From assembly GCA_040772005.1 (NCBI GenBank), contig JAXGYZ010000011.1, positions 145,911 to 209,910 of the forward strand: DNA of 64,000 nucleotides, written 5' to 3'. Position 1 is the stretch's first letter. Every line of letters begins with the position of its first letter. This DNA comes from MWBF01 sp040772005 (GTDB lineage: Bacteria > Chloroflexota > Anaerolineae > CG2-30-64-16). Below the pieces are notes generated by a model that was not told where the DNA came from, did not search any database, and saw only the letters and a program-made list of their open reading frames with translations. Made by a program: the position numbers and the translations under genes. Below, in pieces: positions 34,891-43,830 of this stretch.

Positions 34891-35460
34891 TTATGCGTTC
34901 TGATCGTCTGCACGATCGTTTTCACGTTGTTTGAGAAGGTCCGTCAGCGGGCCCCATCGGGGATCCGGTTCCGGCTCGCAGCCACACGGCCCTTCGTTCA
35001 GGTTTTGGCCGCAGGTGGGACACAGCCCGCGGCAGGTCTCGCGGCACACTGCGTTCAGCGGTGCGGCCAGCAGCGCATTCTGGCGGACCACTTCGGTCAG
35101 GTCCAGAATGTGATGCTCGTCAATCCACAGCGCCTGGTCTTCCTCTTCCGGTGCAATGGTGCGGCCCGTCAGGAGGTCGATGGTCGGGAGAAACAACTCC
35201 TCGATTTCGAACGCCAGCGGCACCGTGACCGGCTCCAGGCAGCGCGCGCAGGCCAGGGTCGCTTTGCCGGCGAGCTGTCCCTGGACCAGGATGCCGGCGT
35301 TGGTGTTCATCAAGCGCACCGGACCGCGCAGCTCATGGCTGCGGTCACCGCCGCTCAGTTCCGGCGCGAGTTCGTGCAGGTTGACAGCTATCTCAGCCTT
35401 GCGCGATGACCCGACGGCATCCCTGAGCAGTTGTGCGACATTGAAGCGCAAATCGTTCAT
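34891..35460 (-). CDS. YceD/DUF177 family protein
   Basis: The 189-residue protein has the DUF177 motif CARCLEPVTVPLAFEIEELF and a second Cys cluster, CRGLCPTCGQNLNEGPCGCEP. YceD proteins are linked to 23S rRNA processing or accumulation and usually precede rpmF, as here. ATG 35460 (MNDLRFNVAQLL) was chosen from the family pattern; upstream in-frame ATGs up to 35517 lack a good ribosome-binding site. Confidence 0.87.
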   Translation of the reverse strand: MNDLRFNVAQLLRDAVGSSRKAEIAVNLHELAPELSGGDRSHELRGPVRLMNTNAGILVQGQLAGKATLACARCLEPVTVPLAFEIEELFLPTIDLLTGRTIAPEEEDQALWIDEHHILDLTEVVRQNALLAAPLNAVCRETCRGLCPTCGQNLNEGPCGCEPEPDPRWGPLTDLLKQRENDRADDQNA

Positions 35461-35580
35461 TACAGCCTGTTCCATCCAACAGGGCGCAGCATCAGCCGTC
35501 CGGGTACGAGCCTGCACACGGCGCGTGAAGCCCGGCGACCAAGCGCCAAGCGACTATTATAGGTGAGAGGGGGTGCAATG

Positions 35581-36060
35581 TCAAGAAGTGCGCGCGGCGC
35601 TGTCGCGGTCCGGGCCGGGCTCGCCGGCCTGGCTCAGCGCGCGCTGGCCGGCCTGCACTTCCCGCAGCACCCGCACCAGGCGGGCTTCCAGCGCGGCGAA
35701 CTGGTTGATGACGTACTGGTCGGCTTCGGCCCGGAGGCTGTCCGCAGCTTTTTCCGCTTCCTGCTGAATCTCGCGGGCGCGCTGGCGGGCCGTCTGGATG
35801 ATGCTTTGCTCGTCCAGGCGGGCGTTGGACTGGGCCTGGGCTTCCTCGACGATGTGCCGCGCCTGGGCACGCGCCTCCGCGAGGATGCGGTCGCGCTCGC
35901 CGGAGATGCGCTGGCCGACGCGGAGTTCGTCGGGCATGGCCGCGCGCATGTTCTTGATGATCTGGCGCAGCGCACCCTCATCCATCAGGAGCTTGCCGCC
36001 GAGGGGCATCTTGTTGGCTGTCTGTACGAGTTCCTCGAGCTCATCTATCAGTGCTTGCAT
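35581..36060 (-). CDS. Coiled-coil protein next to coaD (DivIVA/ATPase-b like)
   Basis: The 159-residue product is almost all helical, with a long predicted coiled coil from about residue 45 to 140 (RILAEARAQARHIVEEAQAQ, SIIQTARQRAREIQQEAEKAADSL). Such proteins beside coaD are annotated as ATPase or DivIVA-like; they have no catalytic motif. A role in division or membrane organisation is possible but not shown. ATG 36060 follows AGGGGTGA at eight bases. The gene lies 19 bases after coaD. Confidence 0.75.
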   Translation of the reverse strand: MQALIDELEELVQTANKMPLGGKLLMDEGALRQIIKNMRAAMPDELRVGQRISGERDRILAEARAQARHIVEEAQAQSNARLDEQSIIQTARQRAREIQQEAEKAADSLRAEADQYVINQFAALEARLVRVLREVQAGQRALSQAGEPGPDRDSAARTS

Positions 36061-36079
36061 GTTCAAATCACCCCTATCG

Positions 36080-36604
36080 TCAGTCGCGCGAGGTCCGGAT
36101 GGGCACGGAGGCGGTCGCATCCGGATGAAGGCCCGCAAAGCGTGCGTGCAGCGCAGCCCGAATGGGCGGTGGCGCCAGGTGTTGCACATCGCCGCCCAGC
36201 AGTGCCACTTCCTTGAGAATGGACGAGCTGAGGTAGGCGTATTCCAGGCTGGTCATCAGGCAGATGACTTCGAGCCCGGGGTCGAGCTTCTTGTTGGTCA
36301 GCGCCATCTGGAACTCGAACTCGAAGTCCGAGATAGCCCGCAGCCCGCGCACCAGGACGGAAGCGCCGATCTCACGTGCAAAGGTGACGGTCAAGCCATG
36401 ATAGGGCATGACCCGCACGTTGGGCAAATGGGCGAGGCACTCGTGCGCCAGGGCGATGCGCTGCGCGGTTTCGAACGTCAGCGTCTTGGGCGGGCTGTCG
36501 TAGATGCCGATGACCAGCTCATCGAACAGGCCGGCGGCCCGTGTCGCAATGTCGATGTGCCCGTTATGGATCGGGTCAAAGGTGCCGGGATACAGCGCTC
36601 GCAT
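36080..36604 (-). CDS. coaD: Phosphopantetheine adenylyltransferase
   Basis: Catalyses the fourth step of CoA synthesis (4'-phosphopantetheine plus ATP). The 174-residue protein has ALYPGTFDPIHNGHIDIATRAAGLF with the nucleotide-binding (T/H)xGH motif, RGLRAISDFEFEFQMALTN and SSSILKEVALLGGDV. About 15 extra residues at the C-terminus. The next gene on this strand is the coiled-coil protein; rsmD, often upstream, is absent. Confidence 0.95.
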   Translation of the reverse strand: MRALYPGTFDPIHNGHIDIATRAAGLFDELVIGIYDSPPKTLTFETAQRIALAHECLAHLPNVRVMPYHGLTVTFAREIGASVLVRGLRAISDFEFEFQMALTNKKLDPGLEVICLMTSLEYAYLSSSILKEVALLGGDVQHLAPPPIRAALHARFAGLHPDATASVPIRTSRD

Positions 36605-36620
36605 TAGTATTGCTCCACAT

Positions 36621-36650
36621 GCTGTGGCACGGTCGGAGATCGGCCACAGC
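36621..36650. repeat. Hairpin between recG and coaD
   Basis: GCTGTGGC (36621-36628) pairs with GCCACAGC (36643-36650). It lies in a 75-nt gap between codirectional genes that otherwise shows nothing. Confidence 0.45.
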
Positions 36651-36679
36651 CTACCTTGTGTAGTGGCACGGTTGTGTTC

Positions 36680-39310
36680 TCAACTGACGTCGCCCGCGCC
36701 GCGCCAGAACGCGGCCACCTGGGCCGCCAGGTCGCGGTGCTGCGGCAGGGACAGGTCCGGGTCGGCTGCAAACATCGCCTGCGCCGCCACACGGGCCAGC
36801 TCGAGCGTCCGCATGTCGCTCAACTGCGCGGTGCGCAGCGGCGGCAGGCCGCTCTGCCGCGTGCCAAAGAAGTCGCCCGGCCCGCGCAGGTCCAGGTCGA
36901 TCTGGGCCAGGGCAAAGCCGTCGTTGTTGGTCTCCAGAGCCTGGAGACGGCGCACGCCGTCCCCCTGTTCCACATCCGAGATGAGGATGCAGTAGGAGGC
37001 GTGCGGGCCGCGGCCCACGCGGCCGCGGAACTGGTGCAGTTGGGCCAGGCCGAAACGCTCCGCGCCCTCGATGAGGATGACGGTGGCGTTGGGCACGTCG
37101 ATGCCGACCTCGACCACGGAGGTCGCGACGAGCACATCCAGCTCGCCCGCGCTGAACGCGCGCATCACCGCGTCCTTTTCCTCGCCCTTCAGCCGCCCGT
37201 GGAGCAGCCCGACGCGCAGCTCGGAGAAGACGGTCTGCTGCAGCCGGGCGTGTTCATCGACCGCGGCCTTGGCATCGGTGGTTTCCGATTCCTCGACGAG
37301 CGGGTAGACGATGAACGCCTGCCGGCCGGTCTGCGCCTGGCGGCGGATGAAGTCGTAGGCGCGCTCGCGCTGCGCGGTCGTCAGCCACTTGGTCTTGATG
37401 GGCGTGCGCCCCGCGGGCATCTCGTCGATGACGGAGATGTCCAGGTCGCCGTAGATGGTGAGGGCCAGCGAGCGGGGGATGGGCGTCGCGCTCATGACGA
37501 GCATGTGCGGCTGGTGGCCCAGCGACTGGGACCCCTTTTGCCGCAGCGCGGCGCGCTGCTCCACGCCGAAGCGGTGCTGTTCATCCACCACGGCCACTGC
37601 GAGGTCGCGGAACTCGACGCCTTCCTGCACGAGCGCGTGCGTGCCGACCGCGATGTCCGCGTCGCCCGCGGCCAGCGCAGCCAGCGCCTCCGTGCGTTCG
37701 GCCGCGCGCAGGCTGCCCGTCAGCGTGACGACCCGGATGGGCCGGCCGAGCGTGGGGTGGATCAGCCCCTCGAACATGCGGCCAAAGGAGCGCGCGTGCT
37801 GCTCCGCGAGGATTTCGGTCGGGGCCATGATCGCGCCCTGTGCGCCGTTGGCGACTGCGGCCCACAGCGCGGCCGCGGCGACCGCGGTTTTGCCTGAGCC
37901 GACGTCGCCCTGCAGCATCCGGCTCATGGGCCGCGTCTGGGCGAGGTCTGCCAGGATGCCATCCAGTGCGCGGCGCTGCGCCGCGGTCAGGCTGAAGGGC
38001 AGGGACGTGAGGAAGGGGGCCAGCAGCGCCTCGTCCGTCTGGAGTGCGCGGCCCGCCTGACCCTGGAACCGCTGCCGCGCGGCCAGGACGCCGAGCTGGA
38101 GGATGAAGAACTCGTCGAAGCTCAGGCGTTGGTGCGCGGCCGCGAGCTGCGCCTGGCTGTCAGGGAAGTGAATCTGGGTCAGCGCCTGCGCGAGCGGCAG
38201 CAGGCCCGCCGCGCGGCGCACTTCGTCGGGCAGGAAGTCGACTGTCTCTTCGGCCCAGGTGTTGATGGCGCTGCGCATCAGCTTGAGCAGCCAGTTGTTT
38301 GACAGGCCCTCGGTCAGCGGGTAGATGGGCACGAGGCGGCCCGTGTTGAGCTGGTTGCGGTCGAGCGGTTCGAAGTTGGGGTGGCGCATGGTCATCACCC
38401 CGCGGTAGCTGTCCACCTTGCCGCTGAACGCATACGCGTAACCCGTGTGGAGCTGCTTCTCGATGAACGGGTTGAACCACGTCATCTGCATTTCGCCGGT
38501 CCCGTCGCCCACGACGGCGGTGACCATCTTGCGGTCATCCCCGATGGGCCGGCTCTTGATGCTCCAGACCGTGCCGATGACGGTGACTTCTTCGCCCCAC
38601 TTCAGCCGGTTGATGGTTTGCAGCTTGCTGTAGTCGTCATAACGATGGGGCAGCAGATAGAGCAGGTCGCGCACGGTCTCGACGCCCAGCTTGGCCAGCT
38701 TCTGCGCAAAGCTGGGGCCGACGCCGGGCAGGCGCGTGACGGGGGCATCCAGGCCCAGGCCCGGTGCGGCAGCCGGGGCACGCGCTGGTTCGCGGCGCCG
38801 CGGCTCGGTGTCGCGCAGGGGCAGGCTGACCGGCGGCACGGCGGCGGGCGGCTGTATGTCGCTGGGCACGCGGGCGGGCTCAGCCCGCGGCGCAGGGGAT
38901 GCGGGCTTGCTGAGGGAGGGCACGAACGGCTCGCCCGGACGGGGCGCCGCGCTGGCGCTCTCCGCAGGGGGTGCAGGCGGGCCGCCGGGCTCGGCGCGTT
39001 CAGCCGGCGGGCGGGTGTCCGCGATGGGCGCAGGCTCAGGCGTGCCGGTCGCGCCGCTCGTGATCTCGTGCGCGCGGCGGATGACCTGCTCCAGGATGCG
39101 CTCGCGCGCGGCGGGGTCATCAATTGCCGGGTAGCCGAGCAGCAGGGCAATAATCTGGTTGATGGCCGTGGAGTCGCCCGCTTCGGCGCGGGCATCCGAC
39201 TCCCACCGGCTGACGAACTTGTCCAGTCCGCCAATGACCGCTTTGTTGCGATAGCCCTGCTTCTTCTCCAGGGCCAGGATTTTTAACAGACGAGAAATCG
39301 CGCTATCCAT
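36680..39310 (-). CDS. recG: ATP-dependent DNA helicase RecG
   Basis: RecG remodels stalled forks and Holliday junctions. The 876-residue protein has Walker A GDVGSGKT (about residue 466), DEQH (about 570) and QFRGRVGRGPHASYCIL. A wedge domain begins near residue 200 (DAPVTRLPGVGPSFAQKLAKLGVETVRDLLYLLPHRYDDY). It is about 180 residues longer than E. coli RecG: residues 1-85 are a helical N-terminal region (RNKAVIGGLDKFVSRW) and 85-190 a Pro/Ala/Arg-rich linker. Follows fakB by 13 bases. Confidence 0.96.
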   Translation of the reverse strand: MDSAISRLLKILALEKKQGYRNKAVIGGLDKFVSRWESDARAEAGDSTAINQIIALLLGYPAIDDPAARERILEQVIRRAHEITSGATGTPEPAPIADTRPPAERAEPGGPPAPPAESASAAPRPGEPFVPSLSKPASPAPRAEPARVPSDIQPPAAVPPVSLPLRDTEPRRREPARAPAAAPGLGLDAPVTRLPGVGPSFAQKLAKLGVETVRDLLYLLPHRYDDYSKLQTINRLKWGEEVTVIGTVWSIKSRPIGDDRKMVTAVVGDGTGEMQMTWFNPFIEKQLHTGYAYAFSGKVDSYRGVMTMRHPNFEPLDRNQLNTGRLVPIYPLTEGLSNNWLLKLMRSAINTWAEETVDFLPDEVRRAAGLLPLAQALTQIHFPDSQAQLAAAHQRLSFDEFFILQLGVLAARQRFQGQAGRALQTDEALLAPFLTSLPFSLTAAQRRALDGILADLAQTRPMSRMLQGDVGSGKTAVAAAALWAAVANGAQGAIMAPTEILAEQHARSFGRMFEGLIHPTLGRPIRVVTLTGSLRAAERTEALAALAAGDADIAVGTHALVQEGVEFRDLAVAVVDEQHRFGVEQRAALRQKGSQSLGHQPHMLVMSATPIPRSLALTIYGDLDISVIDEMPAGRTPIKTKWLTTAQRERAYDFIRRQAQTGRQAFIVYPLVEESETTDAKAAVDEHARLQQTVFSELRVGLLHGRLKGEEKDAVMRAFSAGELDVLVATSVVEVGIDVPNATVILIEGAERFGLAQLHQFRGRVGRGPHASYCILISDVEQGDGVRRLQALETNNDGFALAQIDLDLRGPGDFFGTRQSGLPPLRTAQLSDMRTLELARVAAQAMFAADPDLSLPQHRDLAAQVAAFWRGAGDVS

Positions 39311-39323
39311 CTATCCCTCACCG

Positions 39324-40172
39324 TCACCGCGCGCCTTCGTACACCATGACACCCAGCGCCCGCGGGCCAATATGGACGGCCAGCGACGGTGAATAGCCGA
39401 TCACGGGGAACTCGCGGCGCGGGAAGGTCAGCTCCAGGCGTTCGAGCAGTTGCGCCGCTTCCGCCTCAAACCCGTGTTGCACCAGGTACAGTTGGTCAAT
39501 GCGGGAGAATTCGATGATAAAGTCGTGGAGCTTGTCCACTGCACGGCTGTAGTTGCGCACCTTTTCGATAGGCACGAAGTCGCCGTCTTCCATCATCGCC
39601 AGGGGCTTCAGGTCGAGCATGGTGCCGAGCACCGTCTGCGCGGAGCCGAGCCGCCCCCACGCTTCGAGGTATTCCAGGCTGTCGGAGAAGAACAGCGCAT
39701 ACATATGCGGAATCATGCCGCGCACGATCTTGACGACCTCAACCTGCGATGCGCCGGCCGCGGCCGCCTTCGCCGCGGCCTCCACGATGAGGCCCAGGCC
39801 GATGGACGTAGTCAGCGTGTCCAGCACGATGATGCGCTGGCGGCCCATGAAGCCGGTCGAGGCGCGGCGCACGATTTCGCCGGTGTCGTGGAGCGCGCTG
39901 GAGCCGTGGATGCAGACCACGCTGTCTGTCACCTGGCCCAGCCGGGTGAAGAGGGCCTGCGCCTGGCTGAGCGCGGGCGCGTCGACCGTGACGCTCTTGG
40001 GGTCCTGCGCCATGCGGCGCAGCAGCGTCTCGTCGGTTTGATTCACCCGTTCCGGGTAGACCTGGGAGCCGGCCCGCACTATCAGCGGGATGACTTCGAT
40101 GCCGTACTCGGCAATCAGGGCCGCGTCTGGCAGATAGGCGCTGCTGTCCGTAACAATCTTGACCTGTGCCAC
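39324..40172 (-). CDS. fakB: DegV family protein, FakB-type fatty acid carrier
   Basis: FakB proteins hold a fatty acid while FakA phosphorylates it. The 282-residue product has VKIVTDSSAYLPDAALIAEYGIEVIPL, the hydroxyl motif CIHGSSALHDTGEIV and VLDTLTTSIGLGLIVEAAAKAA. It follows the DAK-domain gene by two bases, the standard FakA-FakB pairing. Ligand chain type cannot be read from the sequence. Confidence 0.9.
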   Translation of the reverse strand: MAQVKIVTDSSAYLPDAALIAEYGIEVIPLIVRAGSQVYPERVNQTDETLLRRMAQDPKSVTVDAPALSQAQALFTRLGQVTDSVVCIHGSSALHDTGEIVRRASTGFMGRQRIIVLDTLTTSIGLGLIVEAAAKAAAAGASQVEVVKIVRGMIPHMYALFFSDSLEYLEAWGRLGSAQTVLGTMLDLKPLAMMEDGDFVPIEKVRNYSRAVDKLHDFIIEFSRIDQLYLVQHGFEAEAAQLLERLELTFPRREFPVIGYSPSLAVHIGPRALGVMVYEGAR

Positions 40173-40174
40173 GA

Positions 40175-41992
40175 TTACTCCGCCGAAATGATGTAATGAT
40201 AGAACGGCTGTCCGCCTGCAACGACCTCGATTTCCTGGTCCGGATATCGGTCACGCAGGACTTCCTGTAACGCCAGCGCATCGCCCTCGGTCACGGGCGC
40301 GCCGTAGTAGAGCGTGATAACCTCCAGGTCGGCCGCGTGCATTTGTTCGAGCAGGGTCGCGGCAACGCTGGCGGCATCGGGGCCGGTGGTGGTCAGCGTA
40401 TCGTTCAGCAGGCCGATGACGTCTCCCGCATGCACCTGGATGCCGTCGAAGGCGGCGTCCTGCACGGCCACCGTCACCTCGCCGGTCTCGACGCTCTTGA
40501 GCGCGGCCTGCATGGCGCGCACGTTGGTGTCGAGGCTGGCGTGCGGGTTGAGCGACAGGAGCGCGCTGATGCCCTGGGGCACGCTCTTGCTGGGCACGAC
40601 GACGGCATTCTTGCCCTCCTGGGCCGCGAGCGCCTGGGCCTGCCCGGCGGCCATCACGATGTTGCCGTTGTTCGGCAGGATGATGATCTCCGCCACCGGC
40701 AGCTTGCGTACGCCTTCCAGCAGGTCTTGCGTGCTCGGATTCATCGTCTGTCCGCCGGAGATGACCACGTGCGCGCCCATGCTGCGGAAGACCTGAGACA
40801 GCCCGTCGCCGGGCGCGACGACAACGATCCCCGGACCTTCGATGGGGCCGGTGAAGGTTTCCTCCGCTGCGACAGCCGGTGACGGCTCAACCTGAAGGGT
40901 GTCCAGGGCTGTCTCGAAGCGCGGGGGCAGCGGGTCATAGCCCGCGGGCATCTCCGGAATGGACATGTCGTCCATGTTCTCGACCACGACGTCGGTCACG
41001 AAGCCGAGGCTGACTGCGTACGTGAGTGCGATGCCGGGGTCGGGCACATGGACGTGGACCTTGACGAGTTGCTCGTCCCCTTCGACGAGGGGGCAATCGC
41101 CCATGGCGGTGATGTGCTCGCGAATTGCGGCGACATCGAGCGGGCCTTTGCCCTCGACGAGGAACTGCACGTCGAACCCGTAGACCAGCTTGGGCAGCTC
41201 GCGCTGGCCCTTCGCCGGCCGTGGGGCCGCGGCTGCCCCGATACGCGCTCCCTCTGCACCGGCAGCCTCTGCGGCAGCCTGGGGGGCCTCCGCCATTTCG
41301 CCCAGCAGCCCGCGCTGGATGCCTTCCAGGATGAAGAACAGGCCCTTGCCGCCGCTGTCCACCTTGCCCGCCTGGGCGAGCACGGGCAGCAGTTTGGGCG
41401 TGTTGGCGACGGCTTCATCGGCGGCGCGCACCGTGCGCGCCAGGACGAAGCGCAGGTCGTCCTCCAGTTGCGCAGCGCTTTCCGCCGCGGCCGCGGCCTC
41501 GCGCACGACCGTCAGGATGGTGCCTTCGACAGGGCGGTTGACGCCGCGATAGGCGATGCGGCTGCCCTCGGCCAGCGCTTCCGCAAAGGTGCGGCCGCTG
41601 AGCGAGGTCTGGTCATCCAGGCTGCGCGAGATGCCGCGCAGGATCTGCGAGAGGATGACGCCGGAGTTGCCGCGCGCGCCCATCAGGGCACCATGCGCCG
41701 CGGCCTTCGCGACCGTGCCGACCGCGCGCACCTGTTCATCGGTGATTTCGCGGCACGCTGACTTCATCGTCAGGAGCATGTTCGTGCCGGTGTCGCCATC
41801 CGGCACGGGGAACACATTCAGTGCGTTGACAATCTCGTGGTGGCGCTCCAGCCAGGTCAGGCCGGCATTCAGCAGGTCGCGCCAGCGTACCCCGTCAATC
41901 GTCAGGATGGGTTCCGCGGCCTGTGCCGGGCCAGGGTGGGCTGTCTCCCGTGGAGGCTGATTGCTCGCCCCGGGGATGTCTGTTGCCGTCAA
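40175..41992 (-). CDS. fakA: DAK domain protein, fatty acid kinase subunit FakA
   Basis: The 605-residue protein has an N-terminal DhaL-type nucleotide domain with FPVPDGDTGTNMLLTMKSA (Asp metal ligands) and GARGNSGVILSQILRG, a middle part and a C-terminal DegV-like lobe (EIIILPNNGNIVMAAGQAQ, YGAPVTEGDALALQ). With the downstream FakB it should make acyl phosphate from free fatty acids for PlsX/PlsY routes; plsY is at 59681. Start is TTG at 41992, seven bases after GAGGAG. Confidence 0.9.
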   Translation of the reverse strand: MTATDIPGASNQPPRETAHPGPAQAAEPILTIDGVRWRDLLNAGLTWLERHHEIVNALNVFPVPDGDTGTNMLLTMKSACREITDEQVRAVGTVAKAAAHGALMGARGNSGVILSQILRGISRSLDDQTSLSGRTFAEALAEGSRIAYRGVNRPVEGTILTVVREAAAAAESAAQLEDDLRFVLARTVRAADEAVANTPKLLPVLAQAGKVDSGGKGLFFILEGIQRGLLGEMAEAPQAAAEAAGAEGARIGAAAAPRPAKGQRELPKLVYGFDVQFLVEGKGPLDVAAIREHITAMGDCPLVEGDEQLVKVHVHVPDPGIALTYAVSLGFVTDVVVENMDDMSIPEMPAGYDPLPPRFETALDTLQVEPSPAVAAEETFTGPIEGPGIVVVAPGDGLSQVFRSMGAHVVISGGQTMNPSTQDLLEGVRKLPVAEIIILPNNGNIVMAAGQAQALAAQEGKNAVVVPSKSVPQGISALLSLNPHASLDTNVRAMQAALKSVETGEVTVAVQDAAFDGIQVHAGDVIGLLNDTLTTTGPDAASVAATLLEQMHAADLEVITLYYGAPVTEGDALALQEVLRDRYPDQEIEVVAGGQPFYHYIISAE

Positions 41993-42022
41993 CGTACTAC
42001 TCCTCGGCTGAAAGTATAGTAA

Positions 42023-42382
42023 CTATGCATTATCGCTCAACATGCGCAAGCCCTGGACATGCACGTTCACTTCGGCCACCGGGATGCCGAGGGCCTGCTC
42101 CAGGGCATACTTGACGCCGTGCTTGACCCCGTGCGCCACTTCGGAGATGCGCGTGCCATACTGCACGACGACATACAGGTCCACGACGATTTGCCCGTCG
42201 CGCACCTGTACATCGACGCCGCGGCCCCAGCGTTCCGGCTGGAAGCGATCGGCGATTCCGTCGAGCAGGTTCTTGCTGGCCATGCCGACCACCCCATAAC
42301 AGCGTAACACGGCATCGCCCGCAATGGTCGCGATGGCCTGGGGGGAAATCTCGATTCGACCTTGCTTCCTGTCGTCCGTCAT
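42023..42382 (-). CDS. Asp23/Gls24 family protein (YloU-type)
   Basis: A 119-residue Asp23 family protein: GRIEISPQAIATIAGDAVLRCYGVVGMASK, then VDVQVRDGQIVVDLYVVVQYGTRISEVAHGVKHGVKYALEQALGIPVAEVNVHVQGLRM. It stands divergent from rpmB and before fakA, the rpmB-yloU-yloV order of Bacillus. Its role may be tied to fatty acid or envelope control but is not known. AAGGAGAC precedes the start. Confidence 0.9.
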   Translation of the reverse strand: MTDDRKQGRIEISPQAIATIAGDAVLRCYGVVGMASKNLLDGIADRFQPERWGRGVDVQVRDGQIVVDLYVVVQYGTRISEVAHGVKHGVKYALEQALGIPVAEVNVHVQGLRMLSDNA

Positions 42383-42452
42383 GCCGTCTCCTTTCTGCCC
42401 GCCTGCGAAAAGAGGCGCGTCCTTGGGTAACCATGTGGAGGGATGTGGAGCG

Positions 42453-42497
42453 CCGCATCCTCAGATGCGGGGCGCCCGTCCGCATTTGAGAATGCGG
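42453..42497. repeat. Two facing family B hairpins in the Asp23-rpmB gap
   Basis: CCGCATC-CTCA-GATGCGG (42453-42470) is followed by CCGCATT-TGAG-AATGCGG (42480-42497). The loops are reverse complements, so the copies face each other. Same core as 21799 and 26738. Confidence 0.65.
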
Positions 42498-42545
42498 ACT
42501 CCTCCTGGCAAACCGCTGCCGGTGCAAAAACACAGAGCAGCGCTT

Positions 42546-42574
42546 TTGCAATCAGCGCAGCCATGTGGTATGAT
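42546..42574 (+). promoter_or_regulatory. Promoter for rpmB
   Basis: TTGCAA (42546-42551) and TATGAT (42569-42574) are 17 nt apart, with an extended -10 TGG in front. It lies 79 nt before the rpmB ATG. Confidence 0.65.
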
Positions 42575-42653
42575 AGACGTTACTGTGGCCGGGCCCCCGT
42601 GTGGCTCGGTCATAACTTGTCTGACTCAGAGCATTCACGAGGGAGATCGTCCG

Positions 42654-42836
42654 ATGGCTAAGTGTGAAGTCTGCGGCAAGGGGCCACAGTTTGGACACAA
42701 CGTCAGCCACTCCATGCGCCATACCAAGCGCCGCTGGAATCCAAATGTGCAGCGCATGCGTCTGTCGGTGAACGGCCGGGAGCAGCGCGTGTACGTCTGT
42801 GCCAAGTGCATCAAGACGATGCAGAAGGCTGACTGA
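42654..42836 (+). CDS. rpmB: 50S ribosomal protein L28
   Basis: The 60-residue protein begins MAKCEVCGKGPQFGHNVSHS, then HTKRRWNPNVQRMRL and CAKCIKTM. The two CxxC pairs mark the zinc form. GGGAGAT precedes ATG 42654. It is transcribed alone from its own promoter and ends at a terminator, divergent from the Asp23-fakA operon. Confidence 0.95.
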   Translation: MAKCEVCGKGPQFGHNVSHSMRHTKRRWNPNVQRMRLSVNGREQRVYVCAKCIKTMQKAD

Positions 42837-42861
42837 TTCGCTCCTACGCACCGAGCATGCG

Positions 42862-42927
42862 GCCGGCGTTTCAACCTTGGGTTCGCTCTGCGAACCACGT
42901 TGACCCACGCCGGCTGTTTGCTTTTAA
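42862..42927 (+). terminator. Terminator after rpmB
   Basis: GCCGGCGT (42862-42869) pairs with ACGCCGGC (42907-42914), and an inner GGTTCGC-TCT-GCGAACC stem (42880-42896) sits inside. TGTTTGCTTTTAA follows. It lies between the convergent rpmB and rpe genes. Confidence 0.65.
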
Positions 42928-42940
42928 TGAGCCTTGTGTG

Positions 42941-43597
42941 TCAGACGGCGGCCGCGCGCAGCGCGGCGATCCCCTCTTTGACGCCGTCCGGGTGGCCGAA
43001 GATGGCCGTGCCTGCCACGAATACATTCGCGCCCGCTGCGGCGACCTCCGCGATCGTGGTGCGATCGATGCCGCCGTCCACCTCGATATCGATCTCGCGG
43101 CCCGTGTCGCGAATCATGGCCGCGAGCCGGGCAATCTTGGCCGTCATGGTGGGAATGTACCGCTGGCCGCCGAAGCCCGGATTGACCGTCATCACCAACA
43201 CCTGGCTCACGTAGGGCAGGATCTCGCGCAGCGTCTCCAGGCTGGTGGCGGGATTGAGCGTGACGCCGGGGCGCACGCCCAGCTCGCGAATCTGCTGGAC
43301 GGTGCGGTGCAGGTGGGGGCAGGTCTCGACGTGGACCGTCAGGATGCCCGCGCCGGCGCGCGCAAAGTCCGCCAGATAACGCTCGGGGGCCTCGATCATC
43401 AGGTGTACGTCCAGCGGCAGCCGGGTCACTTTGCGGAGCGCTGCGACGACCGGCGGCCCAATGGTGATGTTGGGGACGAAGTGCCCGTCCATGACGTCAA
43501 CGTGGATGTAATCGGCCCCCCCGGTCTCGGCAGCCCGCACGGCTGTGCCCAGGCTCGCGAAATCGGCGGCCAGGATGGACGGTGCAATCTTAAGCAA
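42941..43597 (-). CDS. rpe: Ribulose-phosphate 3-epimerase
   Basis: Interconverts ribulose 5-phosphate and xylulose 5-phosphate. The 218-residue TIM barrel has LKIAPSILAADFASLG, YIHVDVMDGHFVPNITIGPPVV, LDVHLMIEAPERYL, VLVMTVNPGFGGQRYIP and EVDGGIDRTT, which give the metal and phosphate sites. Start is TTG at 43597, five bases after GGGAGG. Downstream of its own promoter. Confidence 0.96.
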   Translation of the reverse strand: MLKIAPSILAADFASLGTAVRAAETGGADYIHVDVMDGHFVPNITIGPPVVAALRKVTRLPLDVHLMIEAPERYLADFARAGAGILTVHVETCPHLHRTVQQIRELGVRPGVTLNPATSLETLREILPYVSQVLVMTVNPGFGGQRYIPTMTAKIARLAAMIRDTGREIDIEVDGGIDRTTIAEVAAAGANVFVAGTAIFGHPDGVKEGIAALRAAAV

Positions 43598-43676
43598 CGG
43601 AACCTCCCCTCAGTCCGCAACAGGCAAGCTCACACAATGAAGCCGAACTCCCACGGTCCGGCTCAACGTGCGCTCT

Positions 43677-43705
43677 ATGATACACCGGAACGGGCAAAAC
43701 GCCAA
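43677..43705 (-). promoter_or_regulatory. Promoter for rpe
   Basis: On the minus strand TTGGCG (43700-43705) and TATCAT (43677-43682) are 17 nt apart. The same TTGGCG with 17-nt spacing appears in front of xpt. Confidence 0.55.
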
Positions 43706-43830
43706 AGGATGAAGCAGGAAGTCCTGGGCGGCCTGCAACCTTTCCCACTCGATGTGCGTATAGCAGGATAAGAACACAACCGGCGCAGCCGCGTCCGGCA
43801 CGTCAGGATGGCAAATCCAGGGAGGAACGC

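Noticed and set aside
36656..37897. Plus-strand ORF opposite recG
   Set aside because: Antisense to RecG helicase motifs.
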